From assembly GCA_039583695.1 (NCBI GenBank), contig JAVKSL010000008.1, positions 1 through 64,000 on the forward strand: a stretch of 64,000 nucleotides of DNA. Direction: 5' to 3'. The DNA is from JAVKSL01 sp039583695 (GTDB taxonomy: Bacteria > Actinomycetota > Acidimicrobiia > Acidimicrobiales > JAJPHD01). The position numbers and the translations under genes are program-made. Shown here piece by piece: positions 1-7,872 of this stretch (position 1 is its first letter; the number at the start of each line of letters is the position of its first letter). Under the pieces are notes generated by a model that did no database searches, was not told the DNA's origin, and worked only from the letters and a program-made list of their open reading frames with translations.

Positions 1-74
1 GGCCGCCAGAAGATCTTCGATGGGCTTCTCACTCGACTCGATGAGGATGCGCCTTGACAGCAATCACCTACATA

Positions 75-641
75 ACCTCCCAGGTGGGCAAAGGCCCGAA
101 CATGACCCTCGAAGAACGCCTCTTGGGCCTGGTGGGAGAACGCCATGTGGAACCCCGCACCTGAGTAGGACAGCCGCATGCAGAACATCTGACACTTGAC
201 CAGTACGCCGCCGATGAAGGCCACGAACTCGCCGAAGTCCACTTCGGCTTCTGCGCCGGGCGAGTGGGTCTGGGGCACGGTGACGGCGAACAAGGTGTTG
301 TCCAGCTCGAAGTTGACCTGGGCCACGAAGGCCCGCACCGTGGACTCGGCCAGCGTCGCTCCATACTCCTGGCTCAGACGCTGGTGGACACGCCGCGCGG
401 TGTGGCGCTGCTTGCGCGGGACGGAGCGATCAGCCACCAGCCAGGAGCGGATCACCTCCATCCAGGGCCCGAGCACGACTGAGTCGCGCTCGGCCACCTT
501 GCGTGCCGGGGGCGTGGCCGAGGCCAGCGCCTCGCGCACCGTGCGGCGATGCACGTGGTAGCGATCGGCCAGGGCTCGGATGCTGAGCCCGTCGTCTCGG
601 TTGTCTTTGCGGATACGTTCGTAGAGTTCCACCCTCGACAT
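75..641 (-). pseudogene. istA: IS21-family transposase IstA, truncated
   Basis: Reading down from the ATG at 641, with a strong purine-rich ribosome-binding site just upstream, gives an N-terminal helix-turn-helix (IRALADRYHVHRRTVREAL) followed by the start of the DDE integrase core. The first catalytic Asp lies in AEVDFGEF. The protein matches IS21-type IstA as far as HLGG (residues 186-189). The usual continuation (VP..IRYDNL with the second catalytic Asp) is absent. The frame stays open to position 3 but reads unrelated residues (YVGDCCQG). Two catalytic residues and the downstream istB are therefore missing from view. It is most likely a dead 5' fragment, although the element could be interrupted by another insertion outside the window. 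Confidence 0.75.
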
Positions 642-700
642 CTCCTTCTCCTTCGTTCGGCGTCTTGGCGACTACTGAACGTAGGGCTGGTGTGTTGGGG

Positions 701-756
701 GTGGGGCCAGATCAAGCCATCAAAACGGCCTCAAGTGGGGCCAAGTCAGGCCGTCA
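701..756. mobile_element. IS21-type terminal repeats (element end)
   Basis: Two 22-bp direct copies, at 701-722 and 735-756, share GTGGGGCCA followed by a TCA.GCC.TCA pattern and match at 18 of 22 positions. They lie 60-115 bp upstream of the istA start, where IS21 elements carry multiple terminal repeats bound by IstA. They probably mark the istA-proximal end of the element. The outer boundary is not clear, and 757-939 shows no gene. Confidence 0.55.
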
Positions 757-939
757 TTCCCAAAGACGACGCCATCGTCGGCATGCGATGACCGGGCCGC
801 ACGTAAAGCTCCTCGTCCTCGACCCAGTCTCCGACGTACGGTCGGATGCGTCCCATAGAGTCGAGTGTGCCGGATGCGGGTCTGAAGGAGCGCTCGCGGG
901 ATCGCTTTGGGCGGCCCTCCGCCCCGGTAGCCTTGAGGG

Positions 940-1170
940 GTGACCTTCGAGCGAATCTCTGTGGATCACAGGATCATGGGAGGGGTGCCGTGCATCAGGG
1001 GCACCCGGATGCCCGTGGCCACGGTGGCGGGGATGCTGGCTGGGGAAATGTCCCCTGACGAGATCCTCTCGGACTTTCCCCAGCTCACGCACGGGGACAT
1101 TCAAGAGGCCCTGCGCTACGCAGCAGTTGCTGTAGACGAACGAGAGCTGCCACTGCTGCCCCTGAGGTGA
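940..1170 (+). CDS. DUF433 family antitoxin
   Basis: This 76-residue protein has the compact DUF433 pattern: an N-terminal strand, then GGVPCIRGTRMPVATV, then a helical segment with MSPDEILSDFPQLTHGDIQEALRYA. DUF433 proteins are usually DNA-binding antitoxins paired with a DUF5615 PIN-like toxin. The GTG start at 940 follows a GAGG at 934-937. The stop overlaps the next GTG start by 4 bp, so the two genes are translationally coupled. It appears intact, unlike its partner. Assignment is by motif recognition only. Confidence 0.85.
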   Translation: MTFERISVDHRIMGGVPCIRGTRMPVATVAGMLAGEMSPDEILSDFPQLTHGDIQEALRYAAVAVDERELPLLPLR

Positions 1171-1502
1171 GGTTTCTCGTCGACGAGTCTCTGTCGAGTC
1201 GCGTCGCTGAGCTGTGGGTCGCCTCAGGCCATGATGGTCTTCACATCCTGGGCATGGGTCTGGGTGGCGCTCCTGATGAGGAAGTGATGCGAGCTGCAGC
1301 CGAGGACCGACCGAACACTCGCAGACACCAATCCTCGCCTGTCTTGGTCATCGCTGCTGGGCATCCACTGCGCTTGTCCCGCCACCCCCGGATCTCGAGG
1401 GCTCGGCGCCAGACCCGAGAACCGCATCGAAACGCGAGAAGGGCTCGGTCCTCCGGGAGATGCGCCGTCCGCCGTCGACGTGCAAGAACGCTCCGGTTAT
1501 GA
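1167..1502 (+). pseudogene. DUF5615 PIN-like toxin, frameshifted
   Basis: The first 46 residues (MRFLVDESLSSRVAELWVAS.. to GAPDEEVMRAAAEDR) match DUF5615 toxins, including the early acidic VDE. The family then expects a strand leading to SADTDFG. Here the open frame reads PNTRRHQSS instead, while another frame just after 1308 reads RTL-ADTN, so the second acidic segment survives only out of frame. A later stretch (LSRHPRISRARRQ) resembles the family again in the original frame. At least two indels are needed, so the toxin is probably inactive. The tail runs antisense into the 3' end of the neighbouring dehydrogenase. Confidence 0.7.
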
Positions 1503-2223
1503 ACGACGCGTCGTCGGAAGCGAGGAAAGCCACTGCGGCGGCCACCTCCACTGGGAGGCCCATTCGTCCGAGCAGCGTGGCCGGCCGCTCTGTCGCCGCC
1601 GACGCCTCTGAACCGCTTGGCAGGCCGAGGGCCCGCTCGGCGGATGCGGTGGCGATGGCCCCTGGCACGACGGCGTTCACGCGGACGCCTCTCGGGGAGA
1701 ACTCTGCGGCCAGAGCGCGGGTAAGCGCATCCAGGCCGCCCTTGCTGGCGATGTAGGTCGCGTAGCTCGGCAGCGGCAGCTCGGCCTGAATAGCGAGGAT
1801 GTTGATGATGCATCCCTTCCCTCGCCGAACCATGGCGGGCAGCGTCTGCTGCGCCAGATGCGCGGCGGCGGTGAGGTTCGTCGCCAACACCTCCTCCCAC
1901 TCCTGCGACGACACGTCGAGGAAGCTATGGCGCTCCCCGTGGTTGGCGGCGTTGTTCACCAACAGGACGATCTCTCCCAGCTCCTCCACGACGGCTGCCA
2001 CCGCCTGTTCGCGCTCCTCGCTCCGGGCGAGGTTGGCGACGGCGGGATAGGCATCCCCGCCAGCTGATTCGATGTAGCGACACGTCCGACGAAGCGACGC
2101 TTCATCGCGGTCCACGGCTCCGATCGACATCCCGTTGTCCGCGAGGCGCAGCGCGATTGCTCGACCGATGCCGTCAGCGGCACCGGTGACGAGAGCGACC
2201 CGGCGATCCGGTGATGAGCTCAT
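1348..2223 (-). CDS. Short-chain dehydrogenase/reductase with altered active site
   Basis: A classical SDR Rossmann fold is visible. The cofactor loop is TGAADGIG near residue 15, the NNAAN motif takes the place of NNAG, and the catalytic Tyr157-X3-Lys161 pair lies in YIASK. The catalytic Ser normally lies 13 residues before the Tyr, but here that position is Ala144 (IINILAIQ). The family body ends at HVDGG, and about 35 extra residues follow, overlapping the broken toxin gene. This suggests the natural stop was lost at a rearrangement junction. The substrate is unknown. It could be a reductase of reduced activity or a decaying gene. Confidence 0.8.
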   Translation of the reverse strand: MSSSPDRRVALVTGAADGIGRAIALRLADNGMSIGAVDRDEASLRRTCRYIESAGGDAYPAVANLARSEEREQAVAAVVEELGEIVLLVNNAANHGERHSFLDVSSQEWEEVLATNLTAAAHLAQQTLPAMVRRGKGCIINILAIQAELPLPSYATYIASKGGLDALTRALAAEFSPRGVRVNAVVPGAIATASAERALGLPSGSEASAATERPATLLGRMGLPVEVAAAVAFLASDDASFITGAFLHVDGGRRISRRTEPFSRFDAVLGSGAEPSRSGGGGTSAVDAQQR

Positions 2224-2330
2224 GCGGTCAGCTCTTACAAAAAGGGACGGGCTGGCGTCACTTCAGTGACATTCCACCAGCCCCGTGAACCGATCCCGAC
2301 TGGTCGAGCCCAGCCGGCGACGGCTGCAAC

Positions 2331-2639
2331 CGCCAAACGTATGCTCGGGCGCATGACGTTGGAGAAGATCAAAAAGGTGCTGCAATACGGGCGAAGCGGA
2401 CGGTGCGCAGCGGTCCCGTTGCGAATCCCGGCCATCGCGTGCTCTCAGGCACCGAAGTGCGTGAAGCGAGTCACGGCGCCCGACTCCGACGCGCGGTCGG
2501 ACAAGCCGCTAAAGGTGGTCTCGGTCAGGTCGGCCGAGCCGCCGACCAGCCTGGGGACACGCTCTGCCACCGCGCCGAACATTCGGCCCGACGCTTCGCG
2601 TGCCGACCACTGCCGGTTGTCCCGCGAGAACTCGACCAC
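2331..2639 (-). pseudogene. Transketolase internal fragment with in-frame stop
   Basis: In one minus-strand frame the sequence reads SAREASGRMFGAVAERVPRL, then GGSADL and HFG. A TGA at 2445-2447 comes next, then EHAMAGIRNGT and RPYCSTFLIFSNVMRPSIRL. These are consecutive conserved segments of transketolase (the GSADL and HFGIREHAMG region). The TGA replaces the Arg of the REHAM motif, so a single CGA-to-TGA change explains it. The N-terminal thiamine diphosphate domain and the C-terminal domain are missing and similarity ends on both sides. It is a gene remnant, not a functional enzyme. Confidence 0.8.
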
Positions 2640-2657
2640 CCCTTTCCATATGGTCTG

Positions 2658-2685
2658 AGGTCATATCTATGAAGAGGTTACACCT
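2658..2685. promoter_or_regulatory. Candidate GntR-type operators (AGGT-N3-ACCT)
   Basis: AGGTcatATCT (2658-2668) and AGGTtacACCT (2675-2685) are short inverted repeats of the kind bound by FadR-type GntR regulators. The segment GAGGTCATATCTATGAA is nearly identical to 4251-4267 in the promoter of the catabolic operon, which suggests one regulator for both. The regulator gene is not in the window. Confidence 0.4.
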
Positions 2686-2802
2686 TGCATATGGCATCAG
2701 TCAAGGGGAGCGCGTTGGCGCGAGGACCCTCGAACGGGTCCCCGGGCACCTGCGACGGGTGCGCTTCAAGCGGATCCAGCGGCGCAGCGCCCCGCTTGGC
2801 CG

Positions 2803-2897
2803 CGGATCGGCCACCGTCAGCCCGGATCGGCCACCGTCAGCCCGGATCGGCCACCGTCAGCCCGGATCGGCCACCGTCAGCCCGGATCGGCCACCGG
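2803..2897. repeat. 20-bp tandem repeat, about 4.75 copies
   Basis: The unit CGGATCGGCCACCGTCAGCC is repeated without interruption. Read on the minus strand, each unit contains the last codons (PVADPG) and the stop codon of the adjacent dehydrogenase gene, so the array grew from that gene's 3' end. There are no spacers, so it is not a CRISPR array. Confidence 0.95.
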
Positions 2898-3923
2898 CCA
2901 TCCTTCGGGCAACGCCACGCCGAGCCGGCGGGCCTCGTCGGCGAGGCTGATGGCGGTCCGGGCAGCCAGGGCTAGCGGGGTTTCGTCGCGGGGGTCCTCG
3001 GCAGCCGCCCTACCCGAGCCCGGCAGCCGCCCCCCCGCCTGGGTGATCCGCTCGGCCAGCAGCGCGAGCCGTCGCTCCATGCCGCCGTCGATGTCGAGGA
3101 GGTGGGGATCCAGGCCAATCACGAGGTGCGCTATGCGCTGGGGGTTCCCGGCGCTCGCCGGGTCGAGCGGGTCGGCGATGTCGCCGGCCAGGCTGGGGCC
3201 GACCACCCCGCCGGTGAGGGCCTCGACGAGGAATGCAAGGGCATAGCCCTTGGCCCCCCCGAGGGGGGCCAGCATCCCGGCCAGCGCCTCTGTCGGGTCG
3301 GTTGTCGACATGCCGGCCCGGTCGAAGGCCCACCCGGCGGGCAGGGTCTCGGCTGTCGCCCGGTGCTGGGCGATCCTGCCCCGGGCGACAGCCGAGGTGG
3401 AGAGGTCGACGATGGCCGGATGGGGGGAGGTGGGGATGCCGGCGGCGATCGGGCTGGACGACAGGACCGGGCTGTGGCCACCCCACGGCGGCATGACCGC
3501 CGGGCCGTTGGAGACCACCAGGCCGACGAGGCCCCGACGGACGATGGGCAGGGTGTACAGCCCGAGGCAGCCGCAGTGGCCGGAGTTTCCCACCGACACC
3601 GCCGAGACGCCAGTGGCCTGGCAGCGGCGAGCAGCTTCCTCGGCGGCCTCCCATGCCTGCCAGTGGCCCAGGCCGTTGCCGCCGTCGAACACCGCCACCG
3701 CTGGCGTCTCCGATACCAGGCGTAGCTGTGCCGCGGGATCGGTGCCGCCCAACTCGAAGCGGTGCAGGTAATAGGGGAGTCGGAGCAGCCCGTGGGACGC
3801 GAGTCCCCACGCCTCGGCGGTGGCCAGCGCCCACGCCGTGCGCTGCGATGGCCCGCTGGGCATCCCGGCAGCCTCGAGGAGGTAGCGGCACAGCCGCCCT
3901 GCCGCGCCGACCGTCGTCGTCAC
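2877..3923 (-). CDS. LDH2-type NAD(P)-dependent hydroxyacid dehydrogenase
   Basis: This 348-residue protein belongs to the malate/lactate dehydrogenase 2 family (MDH, ureidoglycolate, piperideine-carboxylate and ComC-type sulfolactate dehydrogenases). Diagnostic segments are SHGLLRLPYYLHR with the family His, SVGNSGHCGCLGLY, VDLSTSAVARGRI and GGAKGYALAFLVEAL. Length is normal. The start is GTG at 3923. It is transcribed away from the SuyAB-like operon at 4926, with a shared upstream region of about 1 kb. A role in oxidising or reducing a 2-hydroxy acid of the same pathway is inferred. Its last codons and stop are copied in the downstream 20-bp tandem array. Confidence 0.85.
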   Translation of the reverse strand: MTTTVGAAGRLCRYLLEAAGMPSGPSQRTAWALATAEAWGLASHGLLRLPYYLHRFELGGTDPAAQLRLVSETPAVAVFDGGNGLGHWQAWEAAEEAARRCQATGVSAVSVGNSGHCGCLGLYTLPIVRRGLVGLVVSNGPAVMPPWGGHSPVLSSSPIAAGIPTSPHPAIVDLSTSAVARGRIAQHRATAETLPAGWAFDRAGMSTTDPTEALAGMLAPLGGAKGYALAFLVEALTGGVVGPSLAGDIADPLDPASAGNPQRIAHLVIGLDPHLLDIDGGMERRLALLAERITQAGGRLPGSGRAAAEDPRDETPLALAARTAISLADEARRLGVALPEGWPVADPG

Positions 3924-4212
3924 GGGTCACCATGGGTGGGGAGGCCAAGCCGACACCCAGTGGACCCGGTCCAGCGTGGCGACACGGTGGTACCTCCTTC
4001 AAGGTGAATGGTCTTGGCACGGGTCACGATACCGAGCGGGGCCGAGGGCGTCCAGCGGGTGACGGCTTGACGGTTTCAGGAGTCCCCGGCATCTTTGAGG
4101 CCATCGACGCGCACGACAAGCCGCGGCAACGACAGCGGTCCGGGCCCACCTCGACGGTGCCCGTGGCGCCGCGTAGCCCAGAGTGCGTGCCGAGGCTCCA
4201 CGTTCGACCCTC

Positions 4213-4262
4213 TTGACGAGACGTGAGGGCTCATCTATCCTGGTTGGCAAGAGGTCATACCT
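4213..4262 (+). promoter_or_regulatory. Promoter and candidate operator of the catabolic operon
   Basis: TTGACG at 4213-4218 and TATCCT at 4236-4241 are separated by 17 bp, a good sigma-70 promoter. Just downstream, AGGTcatACCT (4252-4262) is a perfect 4+4 bp inverted repeat overlapping the expected transcript start, as for a GntR-type repressor. The rest of 3,924-4,380 holds no recognisable gene. Confidence 0.6.
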
Positions 4263-4380
4263 ATTGAACCGTGGACCGGATCTGGGATGTGCAGCGGAGG
4301 GCTGGCCCGTCGTCCGGCCGGCCCCGCTAGTCGTCGGCGAGGTCGGTTGCTGCCGGTGGAGCCTGCGTCCGGTCCGTCCG

Positions 4381-4933
4381 GAGGAGCGTGGCCGATGACA
4401 CCCCCTGTGTCAACCCCTAATCAAGAAATATTGGATTTGGTTGCTCCTCGTTGTGTTGGTTCAGTGGGTGGCGAGCTCGTCGTGGGTGACAGGCTCGTAT
4501 CAGCTGGGGCAGCCTCTGGCCCGGGCGCGCCGGTAGATGTCGGCGGCCTAGGGGCTTTGATGGCGGGAGTTGTCGGTGAAGGTGCACATGGCTGCCCGGA
4601 AGCGCTTGTTGCACGCCCAGCGGAAGTGGACCGCTTCGTACCTGCCAGAGCGCTTGGTCACCGGGGTCTGCCCAGCGAGGGCGGCGACAGCTTCGGGGGT
4701 GTCGTAGGCTTGGCGGCAGTCGCCCCGGCAGGCGAGCATCTGGGCTGCGTTGATGCGACCCGACCGTGGCAGGGAGGTGAAGATCTCGCCGTCCGGGTGC
4801 TCACCGAGGTGGGCGGCCCTCGAAGGGCGACCGACCCTGGCCGTCACCCCACCCTCACCGAGACCGAAGAACATTCGCAGAACTCACAACAGAGATGGTG
4901 GGCCAGTGACCGAGGAGCGTGGCCGATGACGCC
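4381..4933. mobile_element. IS110 remnant between 22-bp direct repeats
   Basis: The sequence GAGGAGCGTGGCCGATGAC occurs at 4381-4399 and again at 4912-4930. With the next three bases, 21 of 22 positions match. The second copy carries the ribosome-binding site and ATG of the SAF-domain gene. The roughly 510 bp between the copies contains the transposase fragment. The insertion event therefore duplicated the translation start of the operon. Confidence 0.75.
4505..4874 (-). pseudogene. IS110-family transposase C-terminal fragment
   Basis: The fragment contains EIFTSLPRSGRINAAQML, YDTPEAVAALAGQTPVTK and VHFRWACNKRFRAAM, all typical of the C-terminal Tnp_20 domain of IS110 transposases. A TAG at 4548-4550 interrupts it exactly where the family has Trp in SPWAADIYRRARARG, and the same frame continues with AADIYRRARARGCP before similarity ends near 4505. 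The N-terminal DEDD catalytic domain is missing. Similarity starts near 4815, and upstream residues to 4874 are unrelated. It cannot transpose by itself. Confidence 0.85.
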
Positions 4934-5249
4934 AGAGCGATCAAAGCCGGCGGGGGCCGGTGCTATCGACTTTCTGGCCCACAAGGGCGGGGATCACGTT
5001 GCCGTGGCCGTGCGCGACGTCCAGCCGGGCCCGGCCCTGGTGGCGTGGCTCGATTCGCCCGAGCGCTGCGAGATCCAGGTTAACGACCAGATTCGCTTCG
5101 GTCACAAAGTTGCGCTGGCTGGCCTGGCCGAGGGGGACCCGGTGATCGAGTACGGGGTGGCGGTGGCTGTCACCACCGGCCCGGTGGCGAGCGGTGACCT
5201 CGTCCACATCCACAACGTCAGGAGCGCAAGATGGCGCCACGACAGCTGA
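4926..5249 (+). CDS. suyA: SAF-domain small subunit, SuyA/UxaA type
   Basis: This 107-residue protein consists of one SAF domain, the small subunit of UxaA-type lyases such as altronate dehydratase and (2R)-sulfolactate sulfo-lyase. It shows FGHKVALAGLAEGDPVIEYG and ends in VHIHNVRSARW, a C-terminus I associate with SuyA. The ATG at 4926 has GAGGAG at 4912-4917. A much longer upstream reading frame exists but crosses the IS110 remnant and is not coding. It overlaps the large-subunit start by 19 bp. The choice between sulfolactate and sugar-acid substrate rests on context and remembered family patterns, and is not proven. Confidence 0.65.
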   Translation: MTPERSKPAGAGAIDFLAHKGGDHVAVAVRDVQPGPALVAWLDSPERCEIQVNDQIRFGHKVALAGLAEGDPVIEYGVAVAVTTGPVASGDLVHIHNVRSARWRHDS

Positions 5250-6388
5250 GCGGGTACCGGCGGGCCGACGGTCGTGTCGGGGTCCGCAACCACGTGGTGG
5301 CCCTGCCGGTTGACGACCTGTCGAACGCGGCCGTGGGGGGTATCGCCTCCCTGGTGCCCGGGGTGATCGCACTGCCTCACGCCTACGGTCGGCTGCAGTT
5401 CGGCGAGGACTTGGACCTGACCTTCCGCACGTTGATCGGCACCGGCGCCAATCCGAACGTGGCAGCGGCGGTGGTGGTGGGGATCGAGCCAAATTGGACG
5501 CAGCGGGTGGTTGATGGCATCGCCGCCACCGGCAAGCCCGTGGTCGGCCTGGCCATCGAGCGCCACGGCGACTTCGCCACCATCGCCGAAGGCGCCCGGC
5601 ACGCGGCACGCTTCATGCAGGACGCATCTGAGCTTTCCCGGGGACCGGTCGATCGCGCCGAGATCATGCTGTCAATCAAGTGCGGCGAGTCGGACACCAC
5701 CAGCGGCCTGGGAGCCAACCCGACCGTCTCGCAGGTGGTGGACCGCCACGTGGCAGCTGGCGGCACGGTGCTGTTCGGGGAGACCACCGAGCTGACCGGC
5801 GGTGAGCACCTGATCGCCGCGCGCTGCATCGATGATGAGGTCCGCAAACGCTTCCAGGGGTTCTTCGACGGCTACCTCGAGATGCTCGAGGCCTCGGGAT
5901 CCGACCTGCTCGGATCCCAGCCGACCCAGGGCAACATCGCCGGCGGGCTGTCGACCATAGAGGAGAAGGCCCTCGGCAACATATCCAAGACCGGAACGGT
6001 GGCTGTCGTGGATGTCCTAGGCCCGGCGGTGGCGCCGAGTCGGCCGGGTCTCAACTTCATGGACTCCTCCTCGGCGGCCGCCGAGCTCATCACCCTGGTC
6101 GCCGCGGCCGGTGCCGTGGTGCACCTCTTCCCCACCGGGCAGGGCAACATTGTCGGCCACCCCATCGTGCCGGTGATCAAGCTGACGGCCAACCCCCTTA
6201 CGGCATCGACCATGGCCGAGCACGTCGACCTGGATGTATCGGGGCTGCTCCAGCTTGAGTACTCCCTGGGCGAGGCAGGCGAGCGCTTGATGGAGGTCCT
6301 CGATCGCACGATCTGCGGTCGGCTCACCGCGGCGGAGGCCATCGGGCACGCCGAGTTCGTCATCACCAAGCTCTACCGCAGCGCCTGA
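5231..6388 (+). CDS. suyB: Large lyase subunit, SuyB/UxaA type
   Basis: This 385-residue protein is the large subunit of a UxaA-family lyase. Visible blocks are VGVRNHVVALPVDDLSNAA, LPHAYGRLQFGEDLDLTFRT, IGTGANPNVAA, KCGESDTTSGLGANPT, FGETTELTGGEH, FMDSSSAAAE and the C-terminal ITKLYRSA. These resemble the sulfo-lyase beta subunit (SuyB), which splits (R)-sulfolactate into pyruvate and sulfite, more than altronate dehydratase as I remember the two groups. The cytoplasmic partner is the SAF protein encoded just upstream. Neighbouring LDH2, aldehyde dehydrogenase and IlvD/Edd genes fit a sulfonate or sugar-acid route. An altronate or related dehydratase remains the main alternative. Confidence 0.6.
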   Translation: MAPRQLSGYRRADGRVGVRNHVVALPVDDLSNAAVGGIASLVPGVIALPHAYGRLQFGEDLDLTFRTLIGTGANPNVAAAVVVGIEPNWTQRVVDGIAATGKPVVGLAIERHGDFATIAEGARHAARFMQDASELSRGPVDRAEIMLSIKCGESDTTSGLGANPTVSQVVDRHVAAGGTVLFGETTELTGGEHLIAARCIDDEVRKRFQGFFDGYLEMLEASGSDLLGSQPTQGNIAGGLSTIEEKALGNISKTGTVAVVDVLGPAVAPSRPGLNFMDSSSAAAELITLVAAAGAVVHLFPTGQGNIVGHPIVPVIKLTANPLTASTMAEHVDLDVSGLLQLEYSLGEAGERLMEVLDRTICGRLTAAEAIGHAEFVITKLYRSA

Positions 6389-6390
6389 GG

Positions 6391-7872
6391 GTGGCCGTGG
6401 TGACCGGCGACGAGCCTGCCCAGAGCACGGTGGTGCTTCCTGACGGGCCGCTTCCCTGCCTGATCGGCGGGCGGTGGGTGGCACCGGAGGGGGGCCGGCG
6501 CCTGCGGGTTGACAACCCTGCCACCGGGGCGCAGATCGCCGAGCTTGCCTATGGCGGGACGGCCGACGCCATCGCCGCGGCCGATGCCGCGGCCGATGCC
6601 TTGGCTGCGTGGTCAGCACGCCCGGCCCGCCAGCGCGCCGAGCTGTTGCGTCGCGTGGCCGACATCCTCGACCAGCGGCGGGGCAGCATCGCCCGGCTGC
6701 TGGCGGCTGACGCCGGCAAGCGCCTCGTCGAGGCCGAGGCCGAGGTGCAGCTGTCCGCCGAGTTCTTTCGCTGGTTCGCCGACGCTGTGCGCCAACCCGC
6801 CGGGGAGATCATGCGTTCCGAGCACACCGGCCGGCACCAGCTCACCTTCACCACCGCGGCCGGCGTGGCGGCATGCCTCACGCCGTGGAACTTCCCCATC
6901 TCCATCCCTGCACGCAAGATCGCTCCGGCGTTGGCAGCGGGCTGCACCGTGGTGGCCCGGGCGTCCGAGCGCGCCCCGCTGGCAGCGGTGGAGCTGGTTC
7001 GCGCCATCGTCGACGCCGGGGTGCCTGACGGGGTTGTCAACCTGGTGCACGGACCTGCCGCTGCCCAGAGCGAGGCCCTGCTGGCACATCGGGCGGTGCG
7101 GGTGGTCAGCTTCACCGGCTCGACCGGAGTCGGCAAGCAGATAATGCGCATGGCGGCACACCGGGTGGTGCGCCCGGTGCTCGAGCTCGGGGGCAACGCC
7201 GCCTTCGTTGTCTTCGCCGACGCCGGCCTCGACGCCGCGGTGGCTGGGCTGATGATCGCCAAGTTCCGTAACAACGGCCAGTCCTGCATCGCGGCGAACC
7301 GGGTGCTGGTGCAGCGGACGGTGCTCGACGGATTTGTCGAGCGGTTGCGGGTCGCGGTCGAGGCCATGGTTGTGGGCGATCCGCTCGGCTCCTCGGCGGT
7401 CGACCTCGGTCCGCTCATCTCTGCCGAGCGCGTCGCTCAGGTGGCGGCCCTGGTCGGCGAGGCCTGCGCCGGTGGCGGCCGGATGCTGACTTCAGACGCC
7501 GAGCTTCCGGCGGCCGGGCATTGGCACCGGCCGTGCTTCGTGGTGGAACCACCGCTCACATCGGGCCTGGCTACCACCGAGGTGTTCGGTCCGGCCGCCG
7601 GCGTCTTTGCCTTCGACGAGGAGGACGAGGCGCTGCGCCGGGCCAACGACACCGAGATGGGCCTGGCCGCCTATGTGTACACCAGCGACGTCGGGCGGGC
7701 TTGGCGCATGGTCGAGGGCCTGGAGGCCGGCATCGTCGCCTGCAACGATCCCCTTCCCACAGCGGCCCTCGCCACGCTCGGCGGCATGAAGCAGAGCGGT
7801 ATCGGCCGTGAGGGCGGCCGGCTCGGCCTCGAGGAGTTCGAGGAGTGGCACTACGTGTCGTTCGGCCCATGA
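6391..7872 (+). CDS. NAD(P)-dependent aldehyde dehydrogenase
   Basis: This is a full-length (493 aa) aldehyde dehydrogenase of the succinate-semialdehyde/sulfolactaldehyde type. LTPWNFPISIPARKIAPAL and FTGSTGVGKQI shape the cofactor site, Glu265 lies in VLELGGN, and the nucleophile Cys299 lies in NNGQSCIAANR. EVFGPAAGVFAF is the usual C-terminal block. The GTG start is 3 bp after the upstream stop, so it is co-transcribed with the lyase. It would oxidise an aldehyde intermediate to an acid. In a sulfo-Entner-Doudoroff route that would be sulfolactaldehyde to sulfolactate, which the SuyAB-like lyase could then split. The substrate is inferred. Confidence 0.85.
   Translation: MAVVTGDEPAQSTVVLPDGPLPCLIGGRWVAPEGGRRLRVDNPATGAQIAELAYGGTADAIAAADAAADALAAWSARPARQRAELLRRVADILDQRRGSIARLLAADAGKRLVEAEAEVQLSAEFFRWFADAVRQPAGEIMRSEHTGRHQLTFTTAAGVAACLTPWNFPISIPARKIAPALAAGCTVVARASERAPLAAVELVRAIVDAGVPDGVVNLVHGPAAAQSEALLAHRAVRVVSFTGSTGVGKQIMRMAAHRVVRPVLELGGNAAFVVFADAGLDAAVAGLMIAKFRNNGQSCIAANRVLVQRTVLDGFVERLRVAVEAMVVGDPLGSSAVDLGPLISAERVAQVAALVGEACAGGGRMLTSDAELPAAGHWHRPCFVVEPPLTSGLATTEVFGPAAGVFAFDEEDEALRRANDTEMGLAAYVYTSDVGRAWRMVEGLEAGIVACNDPLPTAALATLGGMKQSGIGREGGRLGLEEFEEWHYVSFGP

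Noticed and set aside
2445..2447. TGA in the transketolase fragment as a selenocysteine codon
   Set aside because: selC is present, but the residue replaced is the Arg of the conserved REHAM motif, and the gene is truncated on both sides, so a nonsense mutation is the simpler reading.
2803..2897. CRISPR array
   Set aside because: The repeats are contiguous with no spacers and derive from a gene end; the other tandem arrays fail for the same reason.
4287..4925. Longer N-terminus of the SAF-domain protein (320 residues)
   Set aside because: The upstream part is antisense to the IS110 fragment, and a good ribosome-binding site marks the 4926 ATG.
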